The notes beneath the pieces were generated by a model that was not told the origin of the DNA, ran no database searches, and saw only the letters and a list, made by a program, of their open reading frames with translations. A stretch of DNA of 64,000 nucleotides. Origin: Actinomadura cremea. Lineage in GTDB: Bacteria > Actinomycetota > Actinomycetes > Streptosporangiales > Streptosporangiaceae. Shown in pieces: positions 16,854-24,426 of this stretch (its first letter is position 1; the number at the start of each line of letters is the position of its first letter). Location: NCBI RefSeq assembly GCF_014648495.1, contig NZ_BMRF01000009.1, forward strand, positions 1-64,000, written 5' to 3'. The position numbers were made by a program, and so were the translations under genes.

Positions 16854-17272
16854 GCTCCCGCGCGCCGGTGCGCGTGCGGCCGTCCGGAGTCGTGCGCGCC
16901 GCTGCGGCGGATGAACGTCATCGCCCGCGTCCGCAGCCGCCAGCCGTCGCCGGTCCGCGCGTAGGTGTCCTTGTAGTACCCGATCCGCATCTCGTGCGTG
17001 GAGTGGTCCACGAAGCAGAGCGGCTGCGTGCCGGTCGCGGTGTCGCCGTCGATGTCGACCGCGGCCGTCCCCGTCAGGAACAGCCCCTTGGGCGCCGCCT
17101 CGACCAGCTCGGGGAACTCGTCGAGCCGGTAGGTGTCGCCGAACGCGCTGTACGTGCCGTCCGGGGTGAACACCCGGAGAAGCCCGTCGATGTCGCCCTG
17201 GGTGATGGTGACCGCGTACCGGGCGAGGAGCTGCTGGATCTCGACATGGTCCTCGACGCTACTTGTTGACAA
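16850..17272 (-). CDS. SnoaL/NTF2-like small protein
   Basis: This 140-residue protein has the cone-shaped alpha+beta pattern of SnoaL-like proteins: VEIQQLLARYAVTITQGDIDGLLRVFTPDGTY at the N-terminus and a C-terminal sheet ending in GWRLRTRAMTF. Relatives include ring-hydroxylating dioxygenase beta subunits, steroid isomerases and polyketide cyclases. In an operon headed by a Rieske oxygenase it could be an isomerase or hydratase of a ring intermediate; no catalytic residue can be assigned. The likely TTG start lies inside the end of the amidohydrolase gene (14-nt overlap). Confidence 0.75.
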   Translation of the reverse strand: MSTSSVEDHVEIQQLLARYAVTITQGDIDGLLRVFTPDGTYSAFGDTYRLDEFPELVEAAPKGLFLTGTAAVDIDGDTATGTQPLCFVDHSTHEMRIGYYKDTYARTGDGWRLRTRAMTFIRRSGAHDSGRPHAHRRAGA

Positions 17273-18470
17273 AGACCTTCCCGCCCTTCATCACGAACCG
17301 CACGTCCTTGGTGACGGCGATGTCCTGCAGGGGATCGCCGGGCACGGCGATGACGTCGGCGAGGAGTCCCTCGGCGAGCCGCCCCCGGTCGGTGACCTCG
17401 ATCAGTTCGGCGGCCCGCACGGTCGCCGCGCGCAGCACGTCCGCCGGGGCCAGGCCCCGCTGGACGAGCGCGGTCAGCTCGAAGGCGTTGCGGCCGTGCG
17501 GGATGGCCGGGGCGTCGGTGCCGACCGCGATCTTCACCCCGGCCTCGTAGGCGGCCAGTACGGACCGCCGCGCCTTCGGGAACATCTCCGCCGCCTTCGC
17601 CTGCAGCTCGGGCGCCGCCTTCGAGACGTCCATGCCGTCGGCCAGGGCCGTGGTCGGGACGAGCCAGGTGCCGCGCTCGACCATCAGCTCGATCGTCTCG
17701 TCGTCGATGAGGAACCCGTGCTCGATGCAGTCGATGCCCGCCTCGACGGCGTTGCGCACCGCGTCGGCCCCGTGCGTGTGCGCCGCGACCCGCAGGCCGC
17801 GCCGGTGCGCCTCGTCGACGATCGCGCGCAGCTCCTCGTCGGAGTAGTGCTGCGCCCCCGGGGTGCCGGTGTGCGACATGACGCCGCCGGACACGCACAC
17901 CTTGATCAGCTTCGCGCCGTGCTTGATCTGGTAGCGGACGGCCTTGCGCACCTCGTCGACGCCGTTGGCGATGCCCTCCTCGATCGACAGCTGCAGGACG
18001 CCGGGCGCGAACGCCGCGAACATCGTCGGGTCAAGGTGCCCGCCGGTCGGGGTGATGGCGTGCCCGGCCGGGACGATGCGGGGGCCGTCGATCCAGCCCG
18101 CGTCGATCGCCTTGCCGAGCGCGACGTCCAGCAGGTAGCCGCCCGTCTTCACGAACAGCCCCAGGTTCCGGACGGTCGTGAAGCCGGCCCGCAGGGTCCG
18201 GCGGGCGTTGCCGACGGCGCGCAGCATCCGCAGCGGCGGATCGTCCTGGACGGGCGAGTACTCCAGGGTCTCGCCGCGCCCGCCCATCAGGAGGTTGACC
18301 TCCATGTCCATGAGGCCGGGCAGCAGGATCGCGTCGCCGAGGTCGAGCACCTCGCCCTCGGCCGGGCCCCCGACGCCGGCGATGCGGTCGCCGTCGATCC
18401 GCAGGATCCCCGGCCGGACGATCTCGCCCGCGTCGACGTCGAGGAGCCCGGCCGCTCTCAGCGTGAGCAT
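17259..18470 (-). CDS. Amidohydrolase-superfamily protein with altered HxH metal motif
   Basis: The 403-residue protein has the imidazolonepropionase/prolidase-like amidohydrolase layout. A short N-terminal beta sandwich (GILRIDGDRIAGVG) leads into the TIM barrel, with the lysine strand KLIKVCVSGG, histidine motifs VAAHTHG and CIEHGF, GTDAP and a C-terminal sandwich (ADVIAVPGDPL). The first metal motif, normally HxH after PGLIDM, reads E57-V58-N59, so metal binding must differ or be reduced. Possible roles are hydrolysis of a lactone, lactam or ring ketone. It sits between the small protein and the SnoaL-like gene of the Rieske operon. Confidence 0.82.
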   Translation of the reverse strand: MLTLRAAGLLDVDAGEIVRPGILRIDGDRIAGVGGPAEGEVLDLGDAILLPGLMDMEVNLLMGGRGETLEYSPVQDDPPLRMLRAVGNARRTLRAGFTTVRNLGLFVKTGGYLLDVALGKAIDAGWIDGPRIVPAGHAITPTGGHLDPTMFAAFAPGVLQLSIEEGIANGVDEVRKAVRYQIKHGAKLIKVCVSGGVMSHTGTPGAQHYSDEELRAIVDEAHRRGLRVAAHTHGADAVRNAVEAGIDCIEHGFLIDDETIELMVERGTWLVPTTALADGMDVSKAAPELQAKAAEMFPKARRSVLAAYEAGVKIAVGTDAPAIPHGRNAFELTALVQRGLAPADVLRAATVRAAELIEVTDRGRLAEGLLADVIAVPGDPLQDIAVTKDVRFVMKGGKVFVNK

Positions 18471-18471
18471 G

Positions 18472-18795
18472 TCAGACCACGGGCTCCACGATGAGGTCCA
18501 GGTAGGCCGCGCCGCTGTCGGGGACGCGGGCCTGCTTCCACACCTCGACGGGGAACGACACCATGACCAGGCCCTGCATGAGGTGCATCAGCGTGCGGGC
18601 GTCGTCGGGCAGGTCGTCGAACGGGTGCCTGTCGATGTACTCGATCGCGTCCTCGAGCCGGGGGAACGCCGCGTCGTAGAACGCCTGCATCTCGTCCATC
18701 GAACTGGCGAGGCGCTTCGCGTACCGCTCGGGCTCGGTGGGCAGGGCCCACCCCGCGTAGGGCTCGAGGTCGGCGAATTCAGCGGGCAGCGGCAT
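18472..18795 (-). CDS. Small hypothetical protein linked to Rieske oxygenase
   Basis: I do not recognise a named family for this 107-residue acidic protein. It is mainly helical by composition (RLASSMDEMQAFYDAAFPRLEDAIEYI and TLMHLMQGLVMVSFPVEVWKQ), with no signal peptide, membrane segment or metal-binding cysteine. Its start overlaps the oxygenase stop by 17 nt, and the amidohydrolase start follows its stop by one base, so it is tightly coupled to both. A helper or assembly partner for the oxygenase is a guess from position only. Confidence 0.7.
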   Translation of the reverse strand: MPLPAEFADLEPYAGWALPTEPERYAKRLASSMDEMQAFYDAAFPRLEDAIEYIDRHPFDDLPDDARTLMHLMQGLVMVSFPVEVWKQARVPDSGAAYLDLIVEPVV

Positions 18796-20047
18796 CGCTG
18801 TGCTCCTTGACGTGGTCGCGGGCGACTTTGTGCAGGTGACGCAGGAGGATCTCCTGGTCGTTGAGGGGGAACTCGGTGACCGCTCGGCCCTTGAGCATGG
18901 TCTGCGTGGCCTCGAGGGTGTTGGCGTCCTGGAGCGCGTACTCCTTGAACGTCACCGCCGCGAGCTCGTGGCCGAGGCGCTCGCGGGCGTTCTTCGGCGG
19001 CACGAAGTAGAGGCTCGACTCGAAGACGTGCTTGTCGACGGCGGTCGGCCAGTAGTGGTAGGTGAGGTACCAGCCGGGCGCCCAGATGAGCAGCATGAAG
19101 TTCGGGAAGAGGACGAAGGAGTCGCTGCCCCACGCCTTGTGCCGGGCGGGGTTGAGGCTCTCCGGCAGCTCGTCGAGCCCGTCGATGTCCGGCCGGTCCC
19201 AGGGGCCGAACAGGCCGCTGCGCAGGACGCGCTCGATCGGCTTGACCATCGACGGGTCCTTGGGCGGGGACATGCCGCCCCAGGACGAGATCATCGAGTG
19301 CGGGCCGTCGAGCTTGTAGTGCAGCGCCTCGTAGCCGTAGCTGAACAGCTTGTCGGCCTCGTCCTGGACCGCCTGCTTCTGGTGCAGGACGGGCGCGTGG
19401 TAGAACTCGGCGAACGCGTCGATGAACAGCTTCCAGTTGCTGCCGATCTCGGCCCGGTAGCTGTACACCTCGGTCATCTCGTGGAAGGGGTAGCCCTCCA
19501 GGCCCTTGGCCATGTCGCCGAGGTAGTCGGCGAGCGGCGCGGCGTCGGGGTCGAGGTTGACGAAGATGAACCCCTCCCACACCTCGCAGCGCACGGACTT
19601 GAGGCCGTAGTCGCCCTTGTCGACGCCGAAGAACTCCTCCTCCTGCTGGATGAAGGTCAGCTCGCCGGCCAGGTCGTAGCGCCACGCGTGGTACTTGCAG
19701 GTGAACTGGCGGCAGGTGCCCTTGACCTCCTCACCCGGGAAGTCGTTCCAGACGAGCTTGTTACCGCGGTGCCGGCACACGTTGTGGAACGCGCGGATCT
19801 GCTTGTCCTTGCCGCGGACGATGATCAGCGACGTCTCCGCGGCGGCGAGCTCCTTGGTGAAGTAGCTCCCGACCTTCGGCACCGACTCCACGCGGCCGAC
19901 GTTCAGCCACGTCCGCTTGAAGATCGCGTCACGCTCGGCCTCGTAGTGCGCGGGGTCGATGGAGTCGCTGTAGTCGACGGGGGCTGTGCCCAGCTCGGGG
20001 TAGTGCTCTGTCCAGCTGCCCGCGGCGGGCTTCGGGAAGTGAGGCAA
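18779..20047 (-). CDS. Rieske non-heme iron oxygenase, catalytic subunit
   Basis: The 422-residue protein has an N-terminal Rieske domain with ligands C91, H93, C117 and H120 (NVCRHRG to CKYHAWRYDL). The two halves are 23 residues apart, more than the usual 15-17, with an additional C112 between. The catalytic domain has NWKLFIDAFAEFYHAPVLH, giving H217 and H222 of the 2-His-1-carboxylate site. It should hydroxylate or demethylate a ring or side-chain carbon using O2. No dedicated reductase is adjacent, so electrons must come from elsewhere. It heads a six-gene minus-strand operon behind operator site 5. Confidence 0.9.
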   Translation of the reverse strand: MPHFPKPAAGSWTEHYPELGTAPVDYSDSIDPAHYEAERDAIFKRTWLNVGRVESVPKVGSYFTKELAAAETSLIIVRGKDKQIRAFHNVCRHRGNKLVWNDFPGEEVKGTCRQFTCKYHAWRYDLAGELTFIQQEEEFFGVDKGDYGLKSVRCEVWEGFIFVNLDPDAAPLADYLGDMAKGLEGYPFHEMTEVYSYRAEIGSNWKLFIDAFAEFYHAPVLHQKQAVQDEADKLFSYGYEALHYKLDGPHSMISSWGGMSPPKDPSMVKPIERVLRSGLFGPWDRPDIDGLDELPESLNPARHKAWGSDSFVLFPNFMLLIWAPGWYLTYHYWPTAVDKHVFESSLYFVPPKNARERLGHELAAVTFKEYALQDANTLEATQTMLKGRAVTEFPLNDQEILLRHLHKVARDHVKEHSDAAAR

Positions 20048-20071
20048 GGGTCCGACCTCTCGTGCCGATCC

Positions 20072-20097
20072 TTCTCGCTGACGAGAATGGCATTCTC
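20072..20097. promoter_or_regulatory. GAGAAT palindromic operator (site 5) with a third half-site
   Basis: GAGAATGGCATTCTC (20083-20097) is a full palindrome and the best match to consensus. A third half-site TTCTC (20072-20076) precedes it with a 6-nt gap. The site lies 36 nt upstream of the Rieske start; a TACGAT (minus strand, near 20105-20110) could be the -10. Confidence 0.8.
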
Positions 20098-20116
20098 ATT
20101 TGTGGATCGTAGGTTC

Positions 20117-20409
20117 TCACGGGTGGCGGCGAACGTCAATCCGTCGGCGCCGGAACTTGGCGAAGTCCCAGCTCACGACCTTCTCCGGGGGCGGGCGAAG
20201 CCGGCCGCGCCGGCCGTCGTACCGGACCTCGCCGCCGCCCGCGTGCTTGCCGGCGAGGAGACGAGCCGTCCCGCACGAACCGCAGCGCGCTGGTGCGGAC
20301 GGCCGTCCGGGGTGACCGTCGCGACCTTGCGGATCGGCCGCGTCCGCAGGAGCGCGTCCCGCTCGTCCGCGGTCATCGCGATGGCCCGTCCTCGGCGCTG
20401 CCCGCTCAT
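20117..20409 (-). pseudogene. Remnant of a PPOX-class (F420/FMN split-barrel) oxidoreductase
   Basis: From ATG 20409 about 40 codons read like the N-terminus of a pyridoxamine-phosphate-oxidase-like F420-dependent enzyme (RGRAIAMTADERDALLRTRPIRKVATVTPDGRPH). The frame then loses family character. In another frame the last codons (RPPPEKVVSWDFAKFRRR) resemble the family's C-terminal end and stop at 20117-20119. The stretch is far shorter than a 130-150 residue gene, so an internal deletion with frame change is inferred. It lies between operator site 5 and the 20483 operon. Confidence 0.5.
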
Positions 20410-20430
20410 GACCCCTCCTCGGATGGTTGA

Positions 20431-20447
20431 TTCTCGTAAATTGAGAA
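20431..20447. promoter_or_regulatory. Isolated TTCTC-N7-GAGAA inverted repeat
   Basis: TTCTC and GAGAA are separated by GTAAATT. The half-sites match the island operator but in outward order and with a 7-nt gap. The repeat lies 36 nt upstream of the 20483 start and also in front of the PPOX remnant. The same arrangement recurs at 42503-42519. Confidence 0.45.
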
Positions 20448-20482
20448 GATAGTTTCCGCAGCGAGAGGAAGGAAGCTCCGCC

Positions 20483-20809
20483 ATGACGTCACCAGAACCG
20501 GCACTGCGCCCCGGGGAGCAGCTCGCCAGCACCGTGTGCGCGACGAAGGTCGTGGTCGTCCGGGCGCCCGCGCAGGGCCGTCCCGTGATCGCCTGCGGCG
20601 GCGGCCCGATGGCCGCCGCGTCCGGGAAGCCCGCGAAACCGGCGGCGCCGTCCGGCGACGCCGCGAACGCCACGCTCGTCGGCAAGCGCTACGTGGACGA
20701 GGCCGGGACCGTCGAACTGCTGTGCGTGTCCTCCGGCACGGGCGAGCTCACCTGCGACGGCGCGCCCATGACCATCAAGGCGGCCAAGCCGTTGCCCGCC
20801 TCCGACTGA
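20483..20809 (+). CDS. Small conserved-type hypothetical protein with four cysteines
   Basis: No function is recognised for this 108-residue protein. It has an N-terminal LRPGEQLASTVCATKVVVVRAP segment, a hydrophilic Ala/Pro-rich middle (VIACGGGPM to PSGDAAN) and a C-terminal part with KRYVDEAGTVELLCVSSGTGELTCDG. Cysteines at about 19, 38, 81 and 90 could bind metal or form disulfides; there is no signal peptide. The start has a good AGGAAGG ribosome site. It leads an operon with an enoyl-CoA hydratase and an acyl-CoA dehydrogenase, so a role in that step is likely but unspecified. Confidence 0.72.
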   Translation: MTSPEPALRPGEQLASTVCATKVVVVRAPAQGRPVIACGGGPMAAASGKPAKPAAPSGDAANATLVGKRYVDEAGTVELLCVSSGTGELTCDGAPMTIKAAKPLPASD

Positions 20810-20860
20810 AGGACCGCCGTTGCCGACGCCACATTCGCGCTCCCGGGCCCTGGAGGCCCG

Positions 20861-21586
20861 GTGAGCGATCTGGTGCTGATCGAACAGCACGACCACGTGC
20901 GGGTGCTGACGCTCAACCGGCCCGACGCCCGCAACGCCCTCGACCCGGCCGCGATGGAGGAGCTGTCGGCCGCCCTGCGCGCCGCCGACGACGATCCCGG
21001 AACGCGCGCGATCGTCCTGACGGGCGCGGGGACGGTGTTCTGCGCCGGGCTCGACATGAAGGCGTTCGCCCGCGGCGGCGACATCAAGGGACTCGTGTGG
21101 TTCTACCACCGCAGCGTCCCCACGCCGGTCGTCGCGGCGCTGAACGGATCCGCGCTCGGCGGCGGGTTCGAGCTGGTCCTGGCGTGCGACCTGGTCGTCG
21201 CCGCCGAGGACGCCCGGCTCGGGATGACCGAGGTCAGGCGGGGGCTGTTCGCCGGTGGCGGCGGCACGACGCTCTCCCAGCGGATCCCGATGGCGCTCGC
21301 GCTCGAGATGGGCCTCACCGGCGATCCCGTCACCGCGGCCCAGGCCCGCGAGCACGGGCTGGTCAACCGCGTCGTCCCCGCCGACCGCGTCCTGCCGGAG
21401 GCGCTCGCCCTGGCCGGCCGGATCGCCGCGAACGGCCCGCTCGGCGTCGCGATGACCAAGAAGCTCATGCGGCAGCGCCGCTGGTGCACGCCGGACGAGG
21501 TGAACGAGGTGTTCGGCAGCGCGGACGCCAAGGAGGGGGCGCGCGCCTTCGCCGAGGGCCGCGCGCCGGAATGGACGGGAAGGTGA
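20861..21586 (+). CDS. Enoyl-CoA hydratase/isomerase
   Basis: The 241-residue crotonase-fold protein has LNRPDARNALDP, the oxyanion loop VFCAGLDMKAF and NGSALGGGFELVLACD. Both hydratase glutamates are present (E104 in GGFELV and E124 in GMTEVRRG), unlike the 7889 protein. It should hydrate a trans-2-enoyl-CoA to the 3-hydroxyacyl-CoA made available by the adjacent dehydrogenase. It starts with GTG, 51 nt after the small cysteine protein, and is 7 nt from the dehydrogenase gene, consistent with one transcript. Confidence 0.9.
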   Translation: MSDLVLIEQHDHVRVLTLNRPDARNALDPAAMEELSAALRAADDDPGTRAIVLTGAGTVFCAGLDMKAFARGGDIKGLVWFYHRSVPTPVVAALNGSALGGGFELVLACDLVVAAEDARLGMTEVRRGLFAGGGGTTLSQRIPMALALEMGLTGDPVTAAQAREHGLVNRVVPADRVLPEALALAGRIAANGPLGVAMTKKLMRQRRWCTPDEVNEVFGSADAKEGARAFAEGRAPEWTGR

Positions 21587-21593
21587 CCACGCG

Positions 21594-22760
21594 GTGGACT
21601 TCGAGCTGAACGACGAGCAGAAGCTGTTCCGGGAGACGCTCCGCGACTTCGCCGACAAGGAGATCGCACCGGTCGCCCCCGAATGGGAGCGGACCGGGCG
21701 GTACCCCACGGAGATCGTCGAGCGGCTCCGGGAACTCGGGCTGTTCGGCCTGAACGTGCCCGAGGAGTACGGCGGCCTCGGCGCCGACCGCGTCTCCTAC
21801 GCGCTCGCGTTCGAGGAGATCGCTCGCGCCTGGCTCGGCGCGGCAGGGCTGTTCGGCCCGCACTCGGTCGCCTGCGTGCTGATCGCGCGGCACGGCACGG
21901 CCGAGCAGAAGGAGCGGTACCTGCCCGCGATGGCGACCGGCGAGCTGCGGTCGGGGATCTGCCTGACCGAGCCCGGCGCCGGCACGGACCTGCAGGGCAT
22001 CGCGACCACCGCCGTACGCGACGGCGACCACTACGTGGTGACCGGCGCCAAGACGTGGATCACCAACGCGCGGGTCGCGGGCGTCCTGCCGGTCCTGGTC
22101 AAGACGGGACGCGCCGAACGCGCCCACGAGGGGATGTCGGTGCTGCTCGTCGACACCTCCTCGCCCGGCTTCAAGGTCACTCGCGACCTGCCCAAGCTCG
22201 GGTACAAAGGACCCGAGACCTGCGAGCTCGTCCTCGACGAGGTGCGGGTGCCGGTCGCGGACCTCCTCGGCGGCGAGGAGGGACGTGGCATGCAGCAGAT
22301 CCTCGGCGGGCTCGAGATCGGCCGCATCAACATCGCCGCCCGCGCCGTCGGCGTCGCGCAGGCGGCCTACGAGGCGGCGCTCGGCTACTCGCGGGAGCGG
22401 GAGGCGTTCGGCCGCCCGATCGCGAACTTCCAGGCCATCCAGCTGAAGATCGCCGACATGGCCACCGAGATCCAGGCCGCGCGGCTGCTGACCTACTGGG
22501 CCGCCGACCGGGCGGAGAGCACCGGCGGCCGGGTCGACATGGAGGCCGGGATGGCGAAGATGTACGCCTCCGAGGTCGCCATCAGGTGCGCGCTGGAGTC
22601 GATGCGCATCCACGGCGGCTACGGCTACTCCGCGGAGTTCGTCGTCGAGCGGCTGTACCGCGACGCTCCGCTCATGGCGATCGGGGAGGGGACCAACGAC
22701 GTCCAGCGCCTGGTCATCGCGAAGGCCCTCGTGTCCGGTGGGGGACGCCTGGGCTGGTGA
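21594..22760 (+). CDS. Acyl-CoA dehydrogenase, canonical homotetrameric type
   Basis: The 388-residue protein has the complete fold: NVPEEYGGLGAD, the FAD loop CLTEPGAGTDLQGI, KTWITNARVA, the FGRPIANFQAIQLKIADMA helix and IHGGYGYS. The catalytic glutamate is present at about residue 365 (GEGTNDVQRLVIAK), as in medium- and short-chain dehydrogenases. It therefore differs from the three short-plus-long pairs in the island and should work alone on a simpler acyl-CoA. GTG is the start, 7 nt after the hydratase stop. A strong hairpin follows the gene. Confidence 0.92.
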   Translation: MDFELNDEQKLFRETLRDFADKEIAPVAPEWERTGRYPTEIVERLRELGLFGLNVPEEYGGLGADRVSYALAFEEIARAWLGAAGLFGPHSVACVLIARHGTAEQKERYLPAMATGELRSGICLTEPGAGTDLQGIATTAVRDGDHYVVTGAKTWITNARVAGVLPVLVKTGRAERAHEGMSVLLVDTSSPGFKVTRDLPKLGYKGPETCELVLDEVRVPVADLLGGEEGRGMQQILGGLEIGRINIAARAVGVAQAAYEAALGYSREREAFGRPIANFQAIQLKIADMATEIQAARLLTYWAADRAESTGGRVDMEAGMAKMYASEVAIRCALESMRIHGGYGYSAEFVVERLYRDAPLMAIGEGTNDVQRLVIAKALVSGGGRLGW

Positions 22761-22777
22761 TCGCGCGCGGCGCGGCG

Positions 22778-22820
22778 CGCGCGAGGCCCCGGCCGGTTCA
22801 CTTCGCCGGGGCTTCGCGCG
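22778..22820 (+). terminator. Hairpin terminator after the 20483-22760 operon
   Basis: A 16-bp inverted repeat with one mismatch (22778-22793 and 22805-22820, arms CGCGCGAGGCCCCGGC and GCCGGGGCTTCGCGCG) has an 11-nt loop. It starts 17 nt after the dehydrogenase stop. Confidence 0.7.
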
Positions 22821-22878
22821 TTGCCGGACCGGCCTCCTGATTACGGTCACGTGACCCTTGTCACAGCACCGCCAACCG

Positions 22879-22900
22879 ACCTACTGTGTGTTCAGTAGGT
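22879..22900. promoter_or_regulatory. Palindromic operator ACCTACTG-N6-CAGTAGGT
   Basis: Perfect 8-bp arms with a 6-nt spacer (TGTGTT) lie 21 nt before the TTG start of the TetR gene at 22921. Size and position fit an autoregulatory TetR operator distinct from the GAGAAT palindrome. Confidence 0.7.
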
Positions 22901-22920
22901 TTCTGGAAGGAGTCCTCCGG

Positions 22921-23529
22921 TTGACCGATGAACGGCCGTACGCCGCGCTCCTCGCGAAGGGAGAGGACCGCCGACAGCGGATCCTGACCGCCGCCCAGCG
23001 ACTGCTGAAGCGGCACGGATGGCGCGGTATCACGCTCGGGCGGATCGCCCGTGAGGCAGGGGTGAGCCCGGCCGGCCTGCTGCACCACTTCGAGTCCAAG
23101 GAAGCGCTTCTCCACGCCGCCGTCGACGCCCGCGACGCCTACGACGAGTCGCACGCCGACATGGACGCCGACCTCATCACGCAACTCGAGAGCGTCGCCG
23201 AGCGGTTCCACCGCGCGCCCGACCTGATCGGCATGTTCGCCGTCCTCCTGATGGAGAACCTTGACCCCGACGATCCGCTGCACGACCGCATGTTCGGCCG
23301 CTACCGGGCCTCCGTGCGCACCGTCGCCGAAGGCATCCGGCGCGGCCAGCGCGCCGGCCGGTACCGCGCCGACCTGGATCCGGACGTGAAGGCCGTGGAG
23401 ATCGTCGCCTTCCTCAACGGGATAGAGACATCATGGCTGCTCGACCCTTCGATTCCGCTGACCGAGGTTTTCACGGAGTACACCGGGTCGCTCGCCCGGC
23501 AGCTCGCACCGGTCGCCGATACACCCTGA
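22921..23529 (+). CDS. TetR-family transcriptional regulator
   Basis: The 202-residue protein begins at TTG 22921 behind a GGAAGGAG ribosome site. The helix-turn-helix spans about residues 15-65 (RILTAAQRLLKRHGWRGITLGRIAREAGVSPAGLLHHFESKEALLHAAVDA), followed by a helical ligand-binding domain with MFAVLLMENLDPDDPLHDRMF. The perfect palindrome at 22879-22900 is its probable own operator. It directly precedes, with 14 nt, a hypothetical gene that may be its target. Whether it also affects the dehydrogenase operon upstream is unknown. Confidence 0.9.
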   Translation: MTDERPYAALLAKGEDRRQRILTAAQRLLKRHGWRGITLGRIAREAGVSPAGLLHHFESKEALLHAAVDARDAYDESHADMDADLITQLESVAERFHRAPDLIGMFAVLLMENLDPDDPLHDRMFGRYRASVRTVAEGIRRGQRAGRYRADLDPDVKAVEIVAFLNGIETSWLLDPSIPLTEVFTEYTGSLARQLAPVADTP

Positions 23530-23543
23530 GGCAGCATCTCGTC

Positions 23544-24104
23544 GTGGTCGCTCCGAGCATGCTGGCCGGCGTGCGCTTCGCGGGCGGCTGGGTGTTCGAC
23601 CGGGTCGCCGCCGGATGGGACGTCACCGTCCTTACCGCCGACGGCACCGGCTCCCGGGCCCTGCGCATCCTGGGCGCGCGGGGCCTCGACCTGGAGAAGG
23701 CGCTCAACTCGCCGGTGCGCGGTCCCCGGCCGCGCGCCCTCGCGGTGGACGCCGCCCTGTTCGAGTCCGACGAGGAGATCCGGCGCAGGCTGATCGGCGC
23801 GCTCGACAGCGGGATGGAGATCCGGCTGTGGGGCGGGCACCGGGCCGCGCTCGCCGACGAGGTCCCCGGCTGCGTGCAGTACCGGCTGAGCAGCGCCGCG
23901 CGCGCGTTCAAGGCGCACGCCCTCGCGGCCGCGACGGCGTCCGCCGCACGCGTGCCCGCGCAGTGCGCCTCCCCGGACTGCATCACCGGCGACTGCGCGC
24001 CCGCCGCCCCCGCGAACCGCGCGAGCGCCGACCCCGCCACCCGACCCACCGAGGTCTTCTGGCCGGCCGAGAGCCTCCGCCCCTCCGGCGCCCCGATCGC
24101 CTGA
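23544..24104 (+). CDS. Hypothetical protein
   Basis: This 186-residue protein has no recognised domain. The best start is GTG 23544, just after the TetR stop; ATG 23559 is an alternative. The N-terminal half looks Rossmann-like (MLAGVRFAGGWVFDRVAAGWDVTVLTAD), followed by SRALRILGARGLDLEKAL and a central region with LFESDEEIRRRLIGALDSGMEIRLWGG. The C-terminus is Ala/Pro-rich with three cysteines (SPDCITGDCAP plus one earlier) and appears disordered. Coupling to the TetR gene suggests co-expression. No function is offered. Confidence 0.62.
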   Translation: MVAPSMLAGVRFAGGWVFDRVAAGWDVTVLTADGTGSRALRILGARGLDLEKALNSPVRGPRPRALAVDAALFESDEEIRRRLIGALDSGMEIRLWGGHRAALADEVPGCVQYRLSSAARAFKAHALAAATASAARVPAQCASPDCITGDCAPAAPANRASADPATRPTEVFWPAESLRPSGAPIA

Positions 24105-24116
24105 CCGACGCCCCCG

Positions 24117-24259
24117 GCACGTCCCGCGCCTCTCGCACGTCCCGGTACGTCTTAGCAGGTTCCTGCACGTCTTCGCGCACCCCTCGCCCGACCTCGCCCG
24201 ACCTCGCACGCTCCTCGTGCGTCCTCGCGTGTCCGCACGCGCCGCCGCACGTCCTCTAA
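24117..24259. repeat. Cluster of GCACGTC and related heptamers in a gene-free stretch
   Basis: The 24105-24426 interval holds no gene I can support. Exact GCACGTC copies start at 24117, 24135, 24165 and 24247, with variants such as TACGTC and AACGTC between them, plus a duplicated ctcgcccgac. The stretch may be a decayed coding end or simple-sequence drift. No palindrome clear enough to call an operator for the TetR gene at 24427 is present. Confidence 0.4.
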
Positions 24260-24426
24260 CGTCATGACGCGCACGGCTCCGTGGCGGCCGTGCGCGTCTT
24301 CGTGCGTGCGCCTCGCTCCGCCCGCCGTTCGCCGCGGCGGATCAAGAACGCGACTGGCGTAGACTGAGCGGTGGTTCAATCGGCTGACGGGCGGTTCGGG
24401 GTGCGCGAGGCGGCAAGGAGGGTGCG

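Noticed and set aside
18779-20047. 3-ketosteroid 9-alpha-hydroxylase (KshA)
   Set aside because: It is a Rieske oxygenase, but I see no KshA-specific signature and no kshB or kstD nearby, so the steroid assignment is not justified.
24117-24259. CRISPR-like repeat array
   Set aside because: The repeated units are only about 7 bp, irregularly spaced, and there are no cas genes.
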